From Polyangiaceae bacterium (lineage in GTDB: Bacteria > Myxococcota_A > Polyangia > Polyangiales > Houyiibacteriaceae), in the NCBI GenBank assembly GCA_027009115.1, contig JALVDI010000281.1, positions 1 to 32,378 on the forward strand: DNA of 32,378 nucleotides, written 5' to 3'. Under the pieces are notes generated by a model, which made no database searches, was not told the DNA's origin, and worked only from the letters and a program-made list of their open reading frames with translations. This document shows positions 8,234-15,533 of the stretch, piece by piece (position 1 is the stretch's first letter; the number at the start of each line of letters is the position of its first letter). Position numbers and translations under genes: made by a program.

Positions 8234-9187
8234 GTGATGCGCGCAGGCACCCTCGCACTGCTCTTGCTCTCGACGAGCGTCGGTACGCTCTCGGCTCAGG
8301 AGCCGACCGCTCAGCAGCGGCAGCAAGCAGCGCAAGCCTACGACCGCGCAGCGGCGCTCTTCGTCCAAGGACACTTCGCCCAGGCGGGTCAGTGGTTCAT
8401 GACCGCGTACCGCCTTGCTCCGGCGAAGGCCGCGCTGTTGCAGGCGGTGCGCGCGTATCGGCGTGCCGGACAGCTCGAGCGAGCCGGCACCCTCGCGATT
8501 CTCCTGTCGCAGGAGTACCCGAACGACGCACCGTCGGTGGAGCTCGCCGCGGAGGTCATGGAGGAAGCGGGTCGTCGCGCGCTCCTGGTGACCGTGGATT
8601 GCGAGGGGTGTGAGGTCGAGGTGGACGGGCGGATGCTCGCGACCCGCGCGGCCTACGTCACGCCCGACGAGAACCACCGCGTCGTCGGTCACTTCGGTGC
8701 CGCGCATGTCGAAGAGGTCGTCCATGGCGCTGCGCGCGAGCAGCGACAGGTTCGCTTCGAGCGCCCCGCCGGCGCGGAGGTCGTCGAGGAGGAGCTCACC
8801 GAAGGCGAGCGTCGTCGTCGGGAGGAGCGCCGCCGCGAAGAGGCGGGACCGGCCTACAAGGTGATGTCGCCCGGCGTGTTCTACGTCAGCCTCGCGGCGA
8901 CCGTCGCCTTGGCCGGCGTGACGGTGTGGTCGGGCGTGGACACCCTCAGCGGCGTGGGTGCCTACGAAGCGAACCCGACGCGCGAGGCCTACGAAGCCGG
9001 GCAGGACAAAGAGCGACGGACGAACATCCTGCTGGGTGTGACCGCCGGCGTGGCGGCGTGGACGATCGTGACCGCCGTCCTGACGGACTTCTCGGGTCGC
9101 GATGACGAAGAAGACGACGACCGCGTCGAGGCTGCCATCGCCCCCAGCCGGGGCGGCGCCCAGTTCATGCTCCGAGGGACCTTCTGA
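8234..9187 (+). CDS. Exported TPR/PEGA-like membrane protein upstream of a kinase
   Basis: 317 residues from GTG 8234 (ATG 8237 is the alternative). A signal peptide (GTLALLLLSTSVGTLSAQ) is followed by a TPR-like helical stretch (AYDRAAALFVQGHFAQAGQW, about residues 33-100). Next comes a PEGA-like beta segment, VTVDCEGCEVEVDGRML, with an unusual CxxC, then a charged linker rich in E and R. Two hydrophobic spans follow (FYVSLAATVALAGVTVW about 214-230 and LLGVTAGVAAWTIVTAVL about 259-276). The arrangement places the TPR/PEGA part in the periplasm, anchored in the inner membrane. Its stop overlaps the kinase start (TGATG), so the two are translationally coupled. Such proteins often accompany myxobacterial Ser/Thr kinases, but the function is unknown. 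Confidence 0.8.
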   Translation: MMRAGTLALLLLSTSVGTLSAQEPTAQQRQQAAQAYDRAAALFVQGHFAQAGQWFMTAYRLAPAKAALLQAVRAYRRAGQLERAGTLAILLSQEYPNDAPSVELAAEVMEEAGRRALLVTVDCEGCEVEVDGRMLATRAAYVTPDENHRVVGHFGAAHVEEVVHGAAREQRQVRFERPAGAEVVEEELTEGERRRREERRREEAGPAYKVMSPGVFYVSLAATVALAGVTVWSGVDTLSGVGAYEANPTREAYEAGQDKERRTNILLGVTAGVAAWTIVTAVLTDFSGRDDEEDDDRVEAAIAPSRGGAQFMLRGTF

Positions 9188-10932
9188 TGAGCCTCAAGCG
9201 GAGAAACTCCATGATGACGGCGTCGCTTCCGGCCGTCTCGCCGGTGCTCCCGACGCACACGCAGTCGCAGCACCTGGGCCGCTATCAACTGCTGGCCAAA
9301 CTTGCTGCCGGCGGAATGGCGACCGTTTATCTTGGCCGCATCGCCGGTGCCGGCGGCTTCGACCGCCGTGTCGCGATGAAGGTCCTGCACCCGCACCTGG
9401 CCGAGGACGCCAACATCCGCGACATGTTCCTCGACGAAGCGCGCCTCGCGGCGCGCATCCGCCACCCCAACGTGGTCCCGGTCATCGATGTCGGCGAAGA
9501 GCCCGGCCAGGGCACCTTCCTCGTGATGGAGTACATCGAGGGTGTCGACTTCTCGAAGGTCATCCGCGCCGCGGCCAAGCGCGCCGCGCGCCTCGCACCC
9601 CCGGTCGTGCTGCGCATCGTCGTCGACATGCTCGCCGGTCTGACCGCCGCGCACGAGCTCAAGGATCCACAAGGCAACCACCTCGGCGTCGTGCACCGCG
9701 ACATCTCGCCGCACAATGTGCTCGTAGGGACCGACGGCATCTCGCGCATCACCGACTTCGGCATCGCCAAGGCCGAGGGGCGCATCTCGAGCACGCAGAC
9801 CGGCCAGCTCAAGGGCAAGCTCGCCTACATGCCCCCCGAGCGCCTCAGCCGAAAGGGCGGCAAGGTCATCGACGACGCCCGCGGCGATCTCTTCGCGACG
9901 GCGATCTGTTTGTGGGAGGGCTTGACGGGCAAGCGCCTCTTTCGGGGCGACGACGACCTCGAGACGGTGCGCAAGGTCCTCTACGAAGAGATCCCGAAGC
10001 CAAGCAGCATTCGCCCGGACCTGGAGCCGCTGGACGAGGTGGTCCTCAAGGGGCTCGCGCGGGACCCGGACGAGCGTTACCAGACGGCTCGCGAATTCCG
10101 CATCGCCCTCGAAGAGGTCGCTCCGAAGGTGGGCGGGCTCGGTCGCCCCGAGCACGTCACTCAGCTCCTCGACGCACTGATCGGGCCGAGCCTCGAGCGC
10201 CAGCGGCAGGCCGTGGAGGCGGCGGTGCAGGCCGCGGAGGCCGCGATGCTCGACGCGCCGATGCCCTCGCACGGGCCCGTGACCGGCTCGTACCGCCTGG
10301 CCGCGGAGCGCACCCCTTCGGTGACCGAGGGCACGGCGCTGACGACCGAGCGCGCGGGCGGGACGATCTGGAAAGTGTCGGCGCTGGTCTTGCTGCTCGC
10401 CCTGGTCGGGCTTGGGGCCTACATGTTCGGCCGGGACACGACCCCGCCGCCGGCCGTCGCGCCGGCCACGACGACGGCGGCGCCTCCGGGGGAAGCGGGG
10501 GGTGGGCTCTCGCCCCCGCTGCCGGCCGGTGAGCCGACGGCGCGACGGGCGAGCGCCCCCGCGCCGGCGACGGTCGTGACCGCGACGGGCTCGACGGCGG
10601 CGGAGCCTGCGATCGGTGGGAGGACCATGGCGGCAGAAACCACAGCCACCCCCGCCGAGGCCACGGAGGCTACCGCCGACGCCACAGAGGGTACCGCCGA
10701 GGTCACGGAGGCCGCCGACCGCGGAGAGGTCGCCGAGTCGGACTCGGCCATGGGGACGGACTCGGCCATGGGGACCCGTGCACGGGTCAGCGCGCGGATG
10801 CGTGGCCACTCGATGCGCCGTCCGCCGCGCGCCACCGCGCCGGCGGAGCCGCCGCCTCCCCCGACTCCGATGGTGACCCGCCCAACCATGACGACGACCG
10901 TGGACGTCCTCGACAACCCCTATGCCCAATAG
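9187..10932 (+). CDS. Transmembrane serine/threonine protein kinase (Hanks type)
   Basis: 581 residues. The cytoplasmic kinase domain spans about residues 32-310: glycine loop LAAGGMATVYLG, VAMK with Lys65, catalytic HRDISPHN (His170-Asp172), DFG (Asp190) and an APE-like PPE. The catalytic-loop Lys of HRDLKPEN is Ser here, as is common in the myxobacterial HRDxSPxN group. All other key residues are present, so it should be active. A single membrane span (about 394-415, KVSALVLLLALVGLGAYMFG) precedes a roughly 165-residue Pro/Ala/Thr-rich extracytoplasmic tail with short tandem repeats. The tail includes a duplicated 18-bp GACTCGGCCATGGGGACG unit and TAEATEATADATEGTAEVTE. The gene overlaps the previous one by 1 nt and the next by 11 nt. 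Ligand and substrates are unknown; the neighbouring lipoproteins are candidates for the sensory side. Confidence 0.95.
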   Translation: MSLKRRNSMMTASLPAVSPVLPTHTQSQHLGRYQLLAKLAAGGMATVYLGRIAGAGGFDRRVAMKVLHPHLAEDANIRDMFLDEARLAARIRHPNVVPVIDVGEEPGQGTFLVMEYIEGVDFSKVIRAAAKRAARLAPPVVLRIVVDMLAGLTAAHELKDPQGNHLGVVHRDISPHNVLVGTDGISRITDFGIAKAEGRISSTQTGQLKGKLAYMPPERLSRKGGKVIDDARGDLFATAICLWEGLTGKRLFRGDDDLETVRKVLYEEIPKPSSIRPDLEPLDEVVLKGLARDPDERYQTAREFRIALEEVAPKVGGLGRPEHVTQLLDALIGPSLERQRQAVEAAVQAAEAAMLDAPMPSHGPVTGSYRLAAERTPSVTEGTALTTERAGGTIWKVSALVLLLALVGLGAYMFGRDTTPPPAVAPATTTAAPPGEAGGGLSPPLPAGEPTARRASAPAPATVVTATGSTAAEPAIGGRTMAAETTATPAEATEATADATEGTAEVTEAADRGEVAESDSAMGTDSAMGTRARVSARMRGHSMRRPPRATAPAEPPPPPTPMVTRPTMTTTVDVLDNPYAQ

Positions 10933-12184
10933 TCTCGCCCTCTTCGCTTTGCTCGTAAGCGGCGCCGCGCTCAGCGGCTGCAACGTGTACAAGGCCTCCT
11001 TCCTCGATGCCGGAGGCGACGCCGGTCAGCTCGGCTGCCGGCGCGGCACCGCGGACTGCGACCGCAACGGGAGCTGCGAGTCGAACCTCGACAGCCCCAT
11101 GACCTGCGGGAGCTGCGACAACCGCTGCCTCGGGGCGCAGGTGTGCAACCCCAGCAGCTTCACTTGCGAAGGCGACGCCGGCATGTTCGACGCGGCTCTG
11201 CCCGATTCGGCGCTCCCCGACGCCGGCGATGCCTCGATGGACGCCGGCCCGGTCGTTTGCGGGAACGTGCCGCCGCCGCGCCCGACGACCCCCGACGACA
11301 TCGATGTCGAGACCCACACCTGGGCCCTCAAGGACATCGTGCTCGATCAACGAGGCAAGTGGCAGGACATCGGCTGGAACCTCGACGGGCGCTGCACCTT
11401 CGATATCACCGACGAGCACCTGTGCACGCCCCCCACGGCCCCCGTGCCGCCCCTGGACGGACCGGGCGGTGTCGACAACTCCTTTGGCCAGCACATCCTG
11501 GGTCTGGTCGCCATGTTCAACACCACTTTCGAAGTCGTCGCCCAGCGTTCGATGGAGGAAGGGCAGTCGATCATCGTGCGCCTGACCAACTGGAACGGCA
11601 TGGACGACGACCCGAGCGTCGATGTGGCTCTCATGGCCGCTGCGGGCGTTCGGCGCCCCGACGGGACGACCGTCCCGCAGTGGGACGGCAGCGACCGGTG
11701 GGACGTCGCCTCCACGAGTTTCCGTGGCGGCAATCCGGAACAGCCGCTCATTCGCGCAGACAATGCCTACGTCGCCGGCCGGATGATCGTCGCCAAGTTG
11801 CCCGATCGGCAGCCGATTATCGTCCCTTGGGTGTCGACGAACTCCTTCGAGCTTCGGTTGACGGATACGACCTTCACGGCCGAGATCTCTGAGGACGCCA
11901 ACACGCTTCAGCGCGTGTGGCTCACCGGGCGTTACGGCGTGATCGACCTCGCCGATGCCTGGGAGCGCTCGGGCCTCTGCGACGGCGGTGCCCTTCGAGC
12001 GCTGGTGGACATGGAGATCAGCGAAGACATGGACGTGCGAAGCACTCCGGGCACCGGTGGAATGGGTGCGACGTGCGATGCCATCAGTCTGGCCCTGGAG
12101 TTCACGGGCTATCGCGCAGACTATGGGACCCTCGTCACACCCGAACCCCCCCCTCCCGTCGAGTGCATCCCGGATCCCACCTGA
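10922..12184 (+). CDS. Cys-rich lipoprotein A, kinase-linked paralogue
   Basis: 420 residues. The signal peptide ends in a lipobox ALSGC. A Cys-rich segment follows (CRRGTADCDRNGSCESNL... CGSCDNRC), of the kind seen in myxobacterial surface lipoproteins, then an Asp/Ala-rich linker. The large C-terminal domain (about residues 125-410) is shared with the next gene: LKDIVLDQRGKWQDIGWNLD, LTNWNGMDDDPSVDVAL, VPQWDGSDRWDV, and VWLTGRYGVIDLADAWERSG. I do not recognise this domain as a named family. The start overlaps the kinase stop by 11 nt in another frame, which signals tight coupling. Likely anchored in the outer membrane; the role is unknown, possibly ligand binding or surface structure. Confidence 0.88.
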   Translation: MPNSLALFALLVSGAALSGCNVYKASFLDAGGDAGQLGCRRGTADCDRNGSCESNLDSPMTCGSCDNRCLGAQVCNPSSFTCEGDAGMFDAALPDSALPDAGDASMDAGPVVCGNVPPPRPTTPDDIDVETHTWALKDIVLDQRGKWQDIGWNLDGRCTFDITDEHLCTPPTAPVPPLDGPGGVDNSFGQHILGLVAMFNTTFEVVAQRSMEEGQSIIVRLTNWNGMDDDPSVDVALMAAAGVRRPDGTTVPQWDGSDRWDVASTSFRGGNPEQPLIRADNAYVAGRMIVAKLPDRQPIIVPWVSTNSFELRLTDTTFTAEISEDANTLQRVWLTGRYGVIDLADAWERSGLCDGGALRALVDMEISEDMDVRSTPGTGGMGATCDAISLALEFTGYRADYGTLVTPEPPPPVECIPDPT

Positions 12185-13341
12185 AGCGCGACCGACACCC
12201 CAACGGCTCTCTCGCGGCCTTGCTGGCCGCCTGGGTGGGGATCGGGTGTTGCTCCGGTTCCGGGTCCATGGTCACGGATTCCGGCACGGACAGCGACGGG
12301 ATGTGCGAGGCCGACTTTGGCGACGCTCGCTCCTGTCGCGACGACTGCTCCCTCGTCTGCGAAGGGGGAGACGCATGCGTTGCCCCGCGCTGCGAACCGG
12401 TCGATGCCGGTATGGAGGAGGAGTGCGGCGTCCGCTGGCCCGCGCGGCCCGATCGGCCGGACGCGCTCGACGACCAGGAAGTCGTCTTCGCCCTGAGAGA
12501 CCTGCAGCTCGATCAGCGGGCGAGCTGGGCCGAGCTGGGGTGGGACCTCGATCAGCGCTGCACCCTGAGCACGGCCGACGAAGCGAGCTGCATTCCGCCC
12601 GGCGCGTCGTCGCCCCCCCTCGACGGGCGGGAGGGCCGCGACAATGTCTTCGGGGCTACGATCTTGGAGGAGCTCGCGGACGCGGACCCGGGCCTGGGAG
12701 CGGCGGTGCAGGCGCGTATGAGCGCAGGCGAGGCGCTGTTGTTGCACATCGGCGGCTGGAACGGTCAAGCCGACGATCCCCTCGTCGAGGTGTGGCTCGC
12801 GCAGACCGTCGGCGTCGACCGGGCCGACGGCGAACCCGAACCTCAGTGGGACGGGGCGGACGTGTGGGACGTGTCGAGCGCGAACTTCGTGACCATGGCC
12901 AACCGGCCGCGGCTGGGGGACGACCGCGCGTACATCGCGAACCGCACGCTCGTGGTGCGCCTGCCGGATCGCGAAGAGCTGGTGTTTCCCCTCTCGGGGG
13001 GTGCGCAGCTCGAGCTGCGGATGACCGAGACGAGGTTGACGGGCACCCTGAGCGAGGACACTCGTCGTCTCGAAGACGTCGTCATCACCGGGCGCTTCGC
13101 GCTCATCGACCTCGAGGCCGCGCTCGGCAAGGCCGGCATCTGTCCGGGCACCGAGCTGCGCGCGCGTCTCGAGCGCCGGCTCGCGACCTCCCTCGATCTT
13201 CGTAGCGATCCCGAAACCGCTAGCCCGGGAGTCACCTGCGACGCGGTGAGCGCGGCGTTCCCACTCGTCGGCGTTCGGGCGGGGTTGGGGGCGAGGGTCG
13301 AGCCTCCTCCGCCTCCGGAAGACCGTTGCCCTGCGGGATGA
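12163..13341 (+). CDS. Lipoprotein B, paralogue of the preceding gene
   Basis: From GTG 12163 the protein is 392 residues. The CTG at 12181 would overlap the upstream stop as CTGA and give the cleaner leader (M)KRDRHPNGSLAALLAAWVG, so the true start is uncertain. The ORF-track ATG at 11917 would bury the signal. The lipobox is VGIGC, followed by a short Cys-rich stretch (CEADFGDARSCRDDCSLVC). The C-terminal domain matches lipoprotein A block for block: LRDLQLDQRASWAELGWDLD, IGGWNGQADDPLVEVWL, PQWDGADVWDV and VVITGRFALIDLEAALGKAG. The pair arose by tandem duplication with clear divergence. It ends the kinase operon. Function unknown. Confidence 0.85.
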   Translation: MHPGSHLKRDRHPNGSLAALLAAWVGIGCCSGSGSMVTDSGTDSDGMCEADFGDARSCRDDCSLVCEGGDACVAPRCEPVDAGMEEECGVRWPARPDRPDALDDQEVVFALRDLQLDQRASWAELGWDLDQRCTLSTADEASCIPPGASSPPLDGREGRDNVFGATILEELADADPGLGAAVQARMSAGEALLLHIGGWNGQADDPLVEVWLAQTVGVDRADGEPEPQWDGADVWDVSSANFVTMANRPRLGDDRAYIANRTLVVRLPDREELVFPLSGGAQLELRMTETRLTGTLSEDTRRLEDVVITGRFALIDLEAALGKAGICPGTELRARLERRLATSLDLRSDPETASPGVTCDAVSAAFPLVGVRAGLGARVEPPPPPEDRCPAG

Positions 13342-13385
13342 ACGCCGGCTTTCCCTGCCTCGGCGACGGTTTTTCTCCCCCGTGG

Positions 13386-13400
13386 GCCGCCCCTGGCGGC
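13386..13400 (+). other. GC-rich hairpin after the kinase operon
   Basis: GCCGCC-CCT-GGCGGC forms a perfect 6-bp stem 45 bp after the lipoprotein B stop. A run of five T lies upstream of it rather than downstream, so it is not a standard intrinsic terminator; it may be a weak termination or RNA-end structure. Confidence 0.25.
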
Positions 13401-13509
13401 AGAGCGGGGTGTTCGTTCCGGACAGCTTCTGTGATACGAGGCTGGGGAAGCTGGTGAGGGGGCGCTGCGTAGTAAGGGTGAACTCGCCCACAGACAGGAG
13501 GAATTCGCA

Positions 13510-14058
13510 ATGAAGTGCTCGAAGTGGATGCTCGTCCTCGCGGTCGTGTCGTCGATCGGATGCGGGAGCAACGAAGACGATGCGCATGAACAGCAAGTAG
13601 AGGCTGCCGCCGAGGAGGTCGCGGCGGCCGCCGACCAGGTCGCGCAGGAGGCTGTCGCCGAAGCGGCCGGAGCGGCTGCCGAAGCGACGAACCAGGCCGG
13701 TGAGGCAACCGCAGCGGCCAACGCGTCGGCCATGCAGGGCCTCGCCCAGCTCGGTGAGGCCCTCGGCCAGGCTCTCGAAGCCGGCGCTCAGGCAGAGGGC
13801 GGCACGCCCTGCGAGCAGTCCTACAACGGAGCGAGGGCGATGATGGAGGCGCTCAGCAAGCAGCTCGGGTCGGGGAACGAGGCCAACCTGCCGAGTCGCG
13901 AGGCTTACCTCGAAGCATGCGGTCGTCTGCCGGAGCAGGCGCAGCAGTGCATGGTGCCCTCGTATGCGATGCAGCACATGCAGGAGTGCCGGGAGGTGGG
14001 GAACGATCCGCAGGTGCAGCGGCTGCGCGAGATGATGCGCGGCGGCAGCGCGAACTGA
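13510..14058 (+). CDS. Small lipoprotein with Ala/Glu-rich helix and Cys-containing C-terminus
   Basis: 182 residues. The start is well fixed by AGGAGG 8 nt before the ATG. The signal peptide MKCSKWMLVLAVVSSIGC ends in the lipobox SSIGC. Residues about 28-98 are an Ala/Glu/Gln-rich stretch (AAAEEVAAAADQVAQEAVAE) predicted as a long amphipathic helix or coiled coil. The C-terminal half has four Cys (PCEQSY, EACGRL, QQCMVP, QECREV) and could form two disulfides after export. A GATACG about 70 bp upstream is a possible -10, but the -35 is poor. It does not match a family I can name. It stands 168 bp after the kinase operon and is probably its own transcription unit. Confidence 0.85.
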   Translation: MKCSKWMLVLAVVSSIGCGSNEDDAHEQQVEAAAEEVAAAADQVAQEAVAEAAGAAAEATNQAGEATAAANASAMQGLAQLGEALGQALEAGAQAEGGTPCEQSYNGARAMMEALSKQLGSGNEANLPSREAYLEACGRLPEQAQQCMVPSYAMQHMQECREVGNDPQVQRLREMMRGGSAN

Positions 14059-14082
14059 GGCGCCCGCGGAGGCGCCCGCAGC

Positions 14083-14874
14083 GTGTTCCCGCCCTCGACA
14101 CGTCTGCAGCTGGCGCTGGTGGTGGCCGCCGTCGGGGCCGCCACGCAGCTCGCCGTCCGCGGCAGAGGGCGCCTCTTCGGGGTCCCGGCCGACTCGCCGA
14201 CGGAGCGCGACCGCGGCTGGGCCGCCGGGGTGCGGGTCGGGGCTGCTGGGATTGGTCTGGGGTGCGTCGTCGTCGTGCTGGGCGCTCGAGACCCGCGCGG
14301 GGTCCTGTCGGCCCTCGCCGCCGGCGTGCTCTTGCCGGCCGCGGCGCTGGCTCTCGGGCGCTGGCGGATGGCCGTGCGCCACGCCGCGCCTCCACCCACG
14401 GAGTGGTGGCGGCTCGCGTCGGTGCCGCTGCACCTCGTCAATGCCGCGACGGTGGCCGTGGGTGCGGCGCTCTTCGCGTGGCTGCTCCCCAAGCTGCCGA
14501 GCATCGTCCCTCTGCATTGGGCGGTGCTCGGACACGGCGGGTACGGTTCGCCGACCAAGTTGTGGTGGTCGCTGCTGCCTTTGAGCCTCAACACCGGGTT
14601 GCTCGTGCTCGCGGCTCGGCAGCTCGCAGGCGTCTGCAACCACCGCAGGCTGGCGCTCCTGCGCTTTACCGAGGTGCTCTTGGTCGGCTTCGACGTGGCG
14701 ATCGTCGTCGTGTGGCTGGGCGCCGCGGCGAGCGGTCGTCCGGAGCTACGGGTTCTGCGGCCGGCCTTGCTCCTCGCCGGTGTCGTCGTCGCCGCGGCGC
14801 TCCTCGGGGGCCTGGTGGCGAGCGTTTCTCTGCGTCGTCCGGGGCGCCCTCAGTATGAACGGGCGCAGTCGTGA
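14083..14874 (+). CDS. Polytopic membrane protein with DUF1648-like segment
   Basis: 263 residues from GTG 14083, with about seven hydrophobic spans. The stretch LPKLPSIVPLHWAVLGHGGY...SPTKLWW resembles the DUF1648 motif (Leu-Pro...Pro.H.....G....GSK) found in SdpI-like and related membrane proteins; here it sits mid-protein between spans 4 and 5. It starts 24 bp after the small lipoprotein and ends 13 bp before the retropepsin-like gene, so it may be co-transcribed with both. It lacks recognisable enzymatic motifs. The DUF1648 assignment is moderate, and a role in envelope stress or bacteriocin immunity, as for SdpI, would be speculation. Confidence 0.75.
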   Translation: MFPPSTRLQLALVVAAVGAATQLAVRGRGRLFGVPADSPTERDRGWAAGVRVGAAGIGLGCVVVVLGARDPRGVLSALAAGVLLPAAALALGRWRMAVRHAAPPPTEWWRLASVPLHLVNAATVAVGAALFAWLLPKLPSIVPLHWAVLGHGGYGSPTKLWWSLLPLSLNTGLLVLAARQLAGVCNHRRLALLRFTEVLLVGFDVAIVVVWLGAAASGRPELRVLRPALLLAGVVVAAALLGGLVASVSLRRPGRPQYERAQS

Positions 14875-14887
14875 TAGAGGCAAAGCC

Positions 14888-15454
14888 ATGATCGTCGGCT
14901 GGCGCGAATGGGTCGCGCTTCCGGAGCTTGGCATCCCGCTGATCAAGGCGAAGGTCGACACCGGCGCGCGGACCTCCTCTCTGCATGCGCGGGACGTGTC
15001 GATCTTCTCGCGGAAGAAGCAGCGCTGGGTTCGCTTCACGGTTTACCCGACCCAGCGATCGACGCGGACTGCCGTCGTGTGCGCCGCGCCCCTCGTCGAC
15101 GAGCGTTGGGTCCGCAGCTCGAACGGGCGCGCCCAGCTTCGCCCGGTCATCGTGGCGGAGCTCGACCTCGGCGGCGAGAGTTGGGACATCGAGCTCACCC
15201 TGACCGACCGAGACGTCATGGGTTTCCGGTTGCTGCTCGGTCGCCAGGCGGTGCGTGGGCGCGCGATCGTCGATCCGGGACGCTCCTTTCTCACGCGGAC
15301 GGTGCGCCCGAAGAAGAGGCGTGCCACCAAGAAGAAGCCGACGACCAAACGCGCCAAGGTGCCCAAGCCTTCCCGGTCCAGGCCTGCCGACCGACCGACC
15401 GTCGCGTGGAAGGTGGGGGCGCCTCGCAAACCCTCGACGAAGCGCCGCCGATGA
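14888..15454 (+). CDS. RimK-associated retropepsin-like protein (Zn_protease family) with basic tail
   Basis: 188 residues from ATG 14888, chosen over the ORF-track start 14780 because the family's N-terminal motif follows at once and GAGG lies 7 nt upstream. The core (about residues 1-135) has GWREWVALPELGIPLIKAKV, the aspartyl signature VDTGARTSSLHA, and LLLGRQAVRGRAIVDPGRSF. These are hallmarks of the 'ATP-dependent zinc protease' family, now seen as retropepsin-like and often paired with RimK-type ATP-grasp ligases. No RimK gene is in this window. An unusual C-terminal tail of about 50 residues is extremely basic (KKRRATKKKPTTKRAKV, ending RKPSTKRRR) and may bind nucleic acid or ribosomes. 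The gene converges with the sigma-54 activator. Confidence 0.88.
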   Translation: MIVGWREWVALPELGIPLIKAKVDTGARTSSLHARDVSIFSRKKQRWVRFTVYPTQRSTRTAVVCAAPLVDERWVRSSNGRAQLRPVIVAELDLGGESWDIELTLTDRDVMGFRLLLGRQAVRGRAIVDPGRSFLTRTVRPKKRRATKKKPTTKRAKVPKPSRSRPADRPTVAWKVGAPRKPSTKRRR

Positions 15455-15533
15455 GTCCGATGGTCGGCGAACAGTACGGACCATGGCGTCGTTGCTCGCC
15501 GTTGACCTTGGTCTCTGCAGCCGAGGCCCGTCG

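Noticed and set aside
8989-10992. 667-aa minus-strand ORF opposite the kinase gene
   Set aside because: Composition is Arg/Gly/His-rich with no family motif; the plus-strand kinase is unambiguous. GC-driven antisense shadow.
13433-13438. GATACG as -10 box for the small lipoprotein at 13510
   Set aside because: No convincing -35 at 16-18 bp; too weak to list as a feature.
12121-14643. 840-aa minus-strand ORF across three genes
   Set aside because: Antisense to two lipoproteins and a membrane protein with clear signals; Arg/His-rich, no domain seen.
15455-15533. Terminator in the convergent gap between the retropepsin gene and the sigma-54 activator
   Set aside because: Only a 6-bp CGGCGA/TCGCCG inverted repeat with a long loop is seen and there is no T-run.
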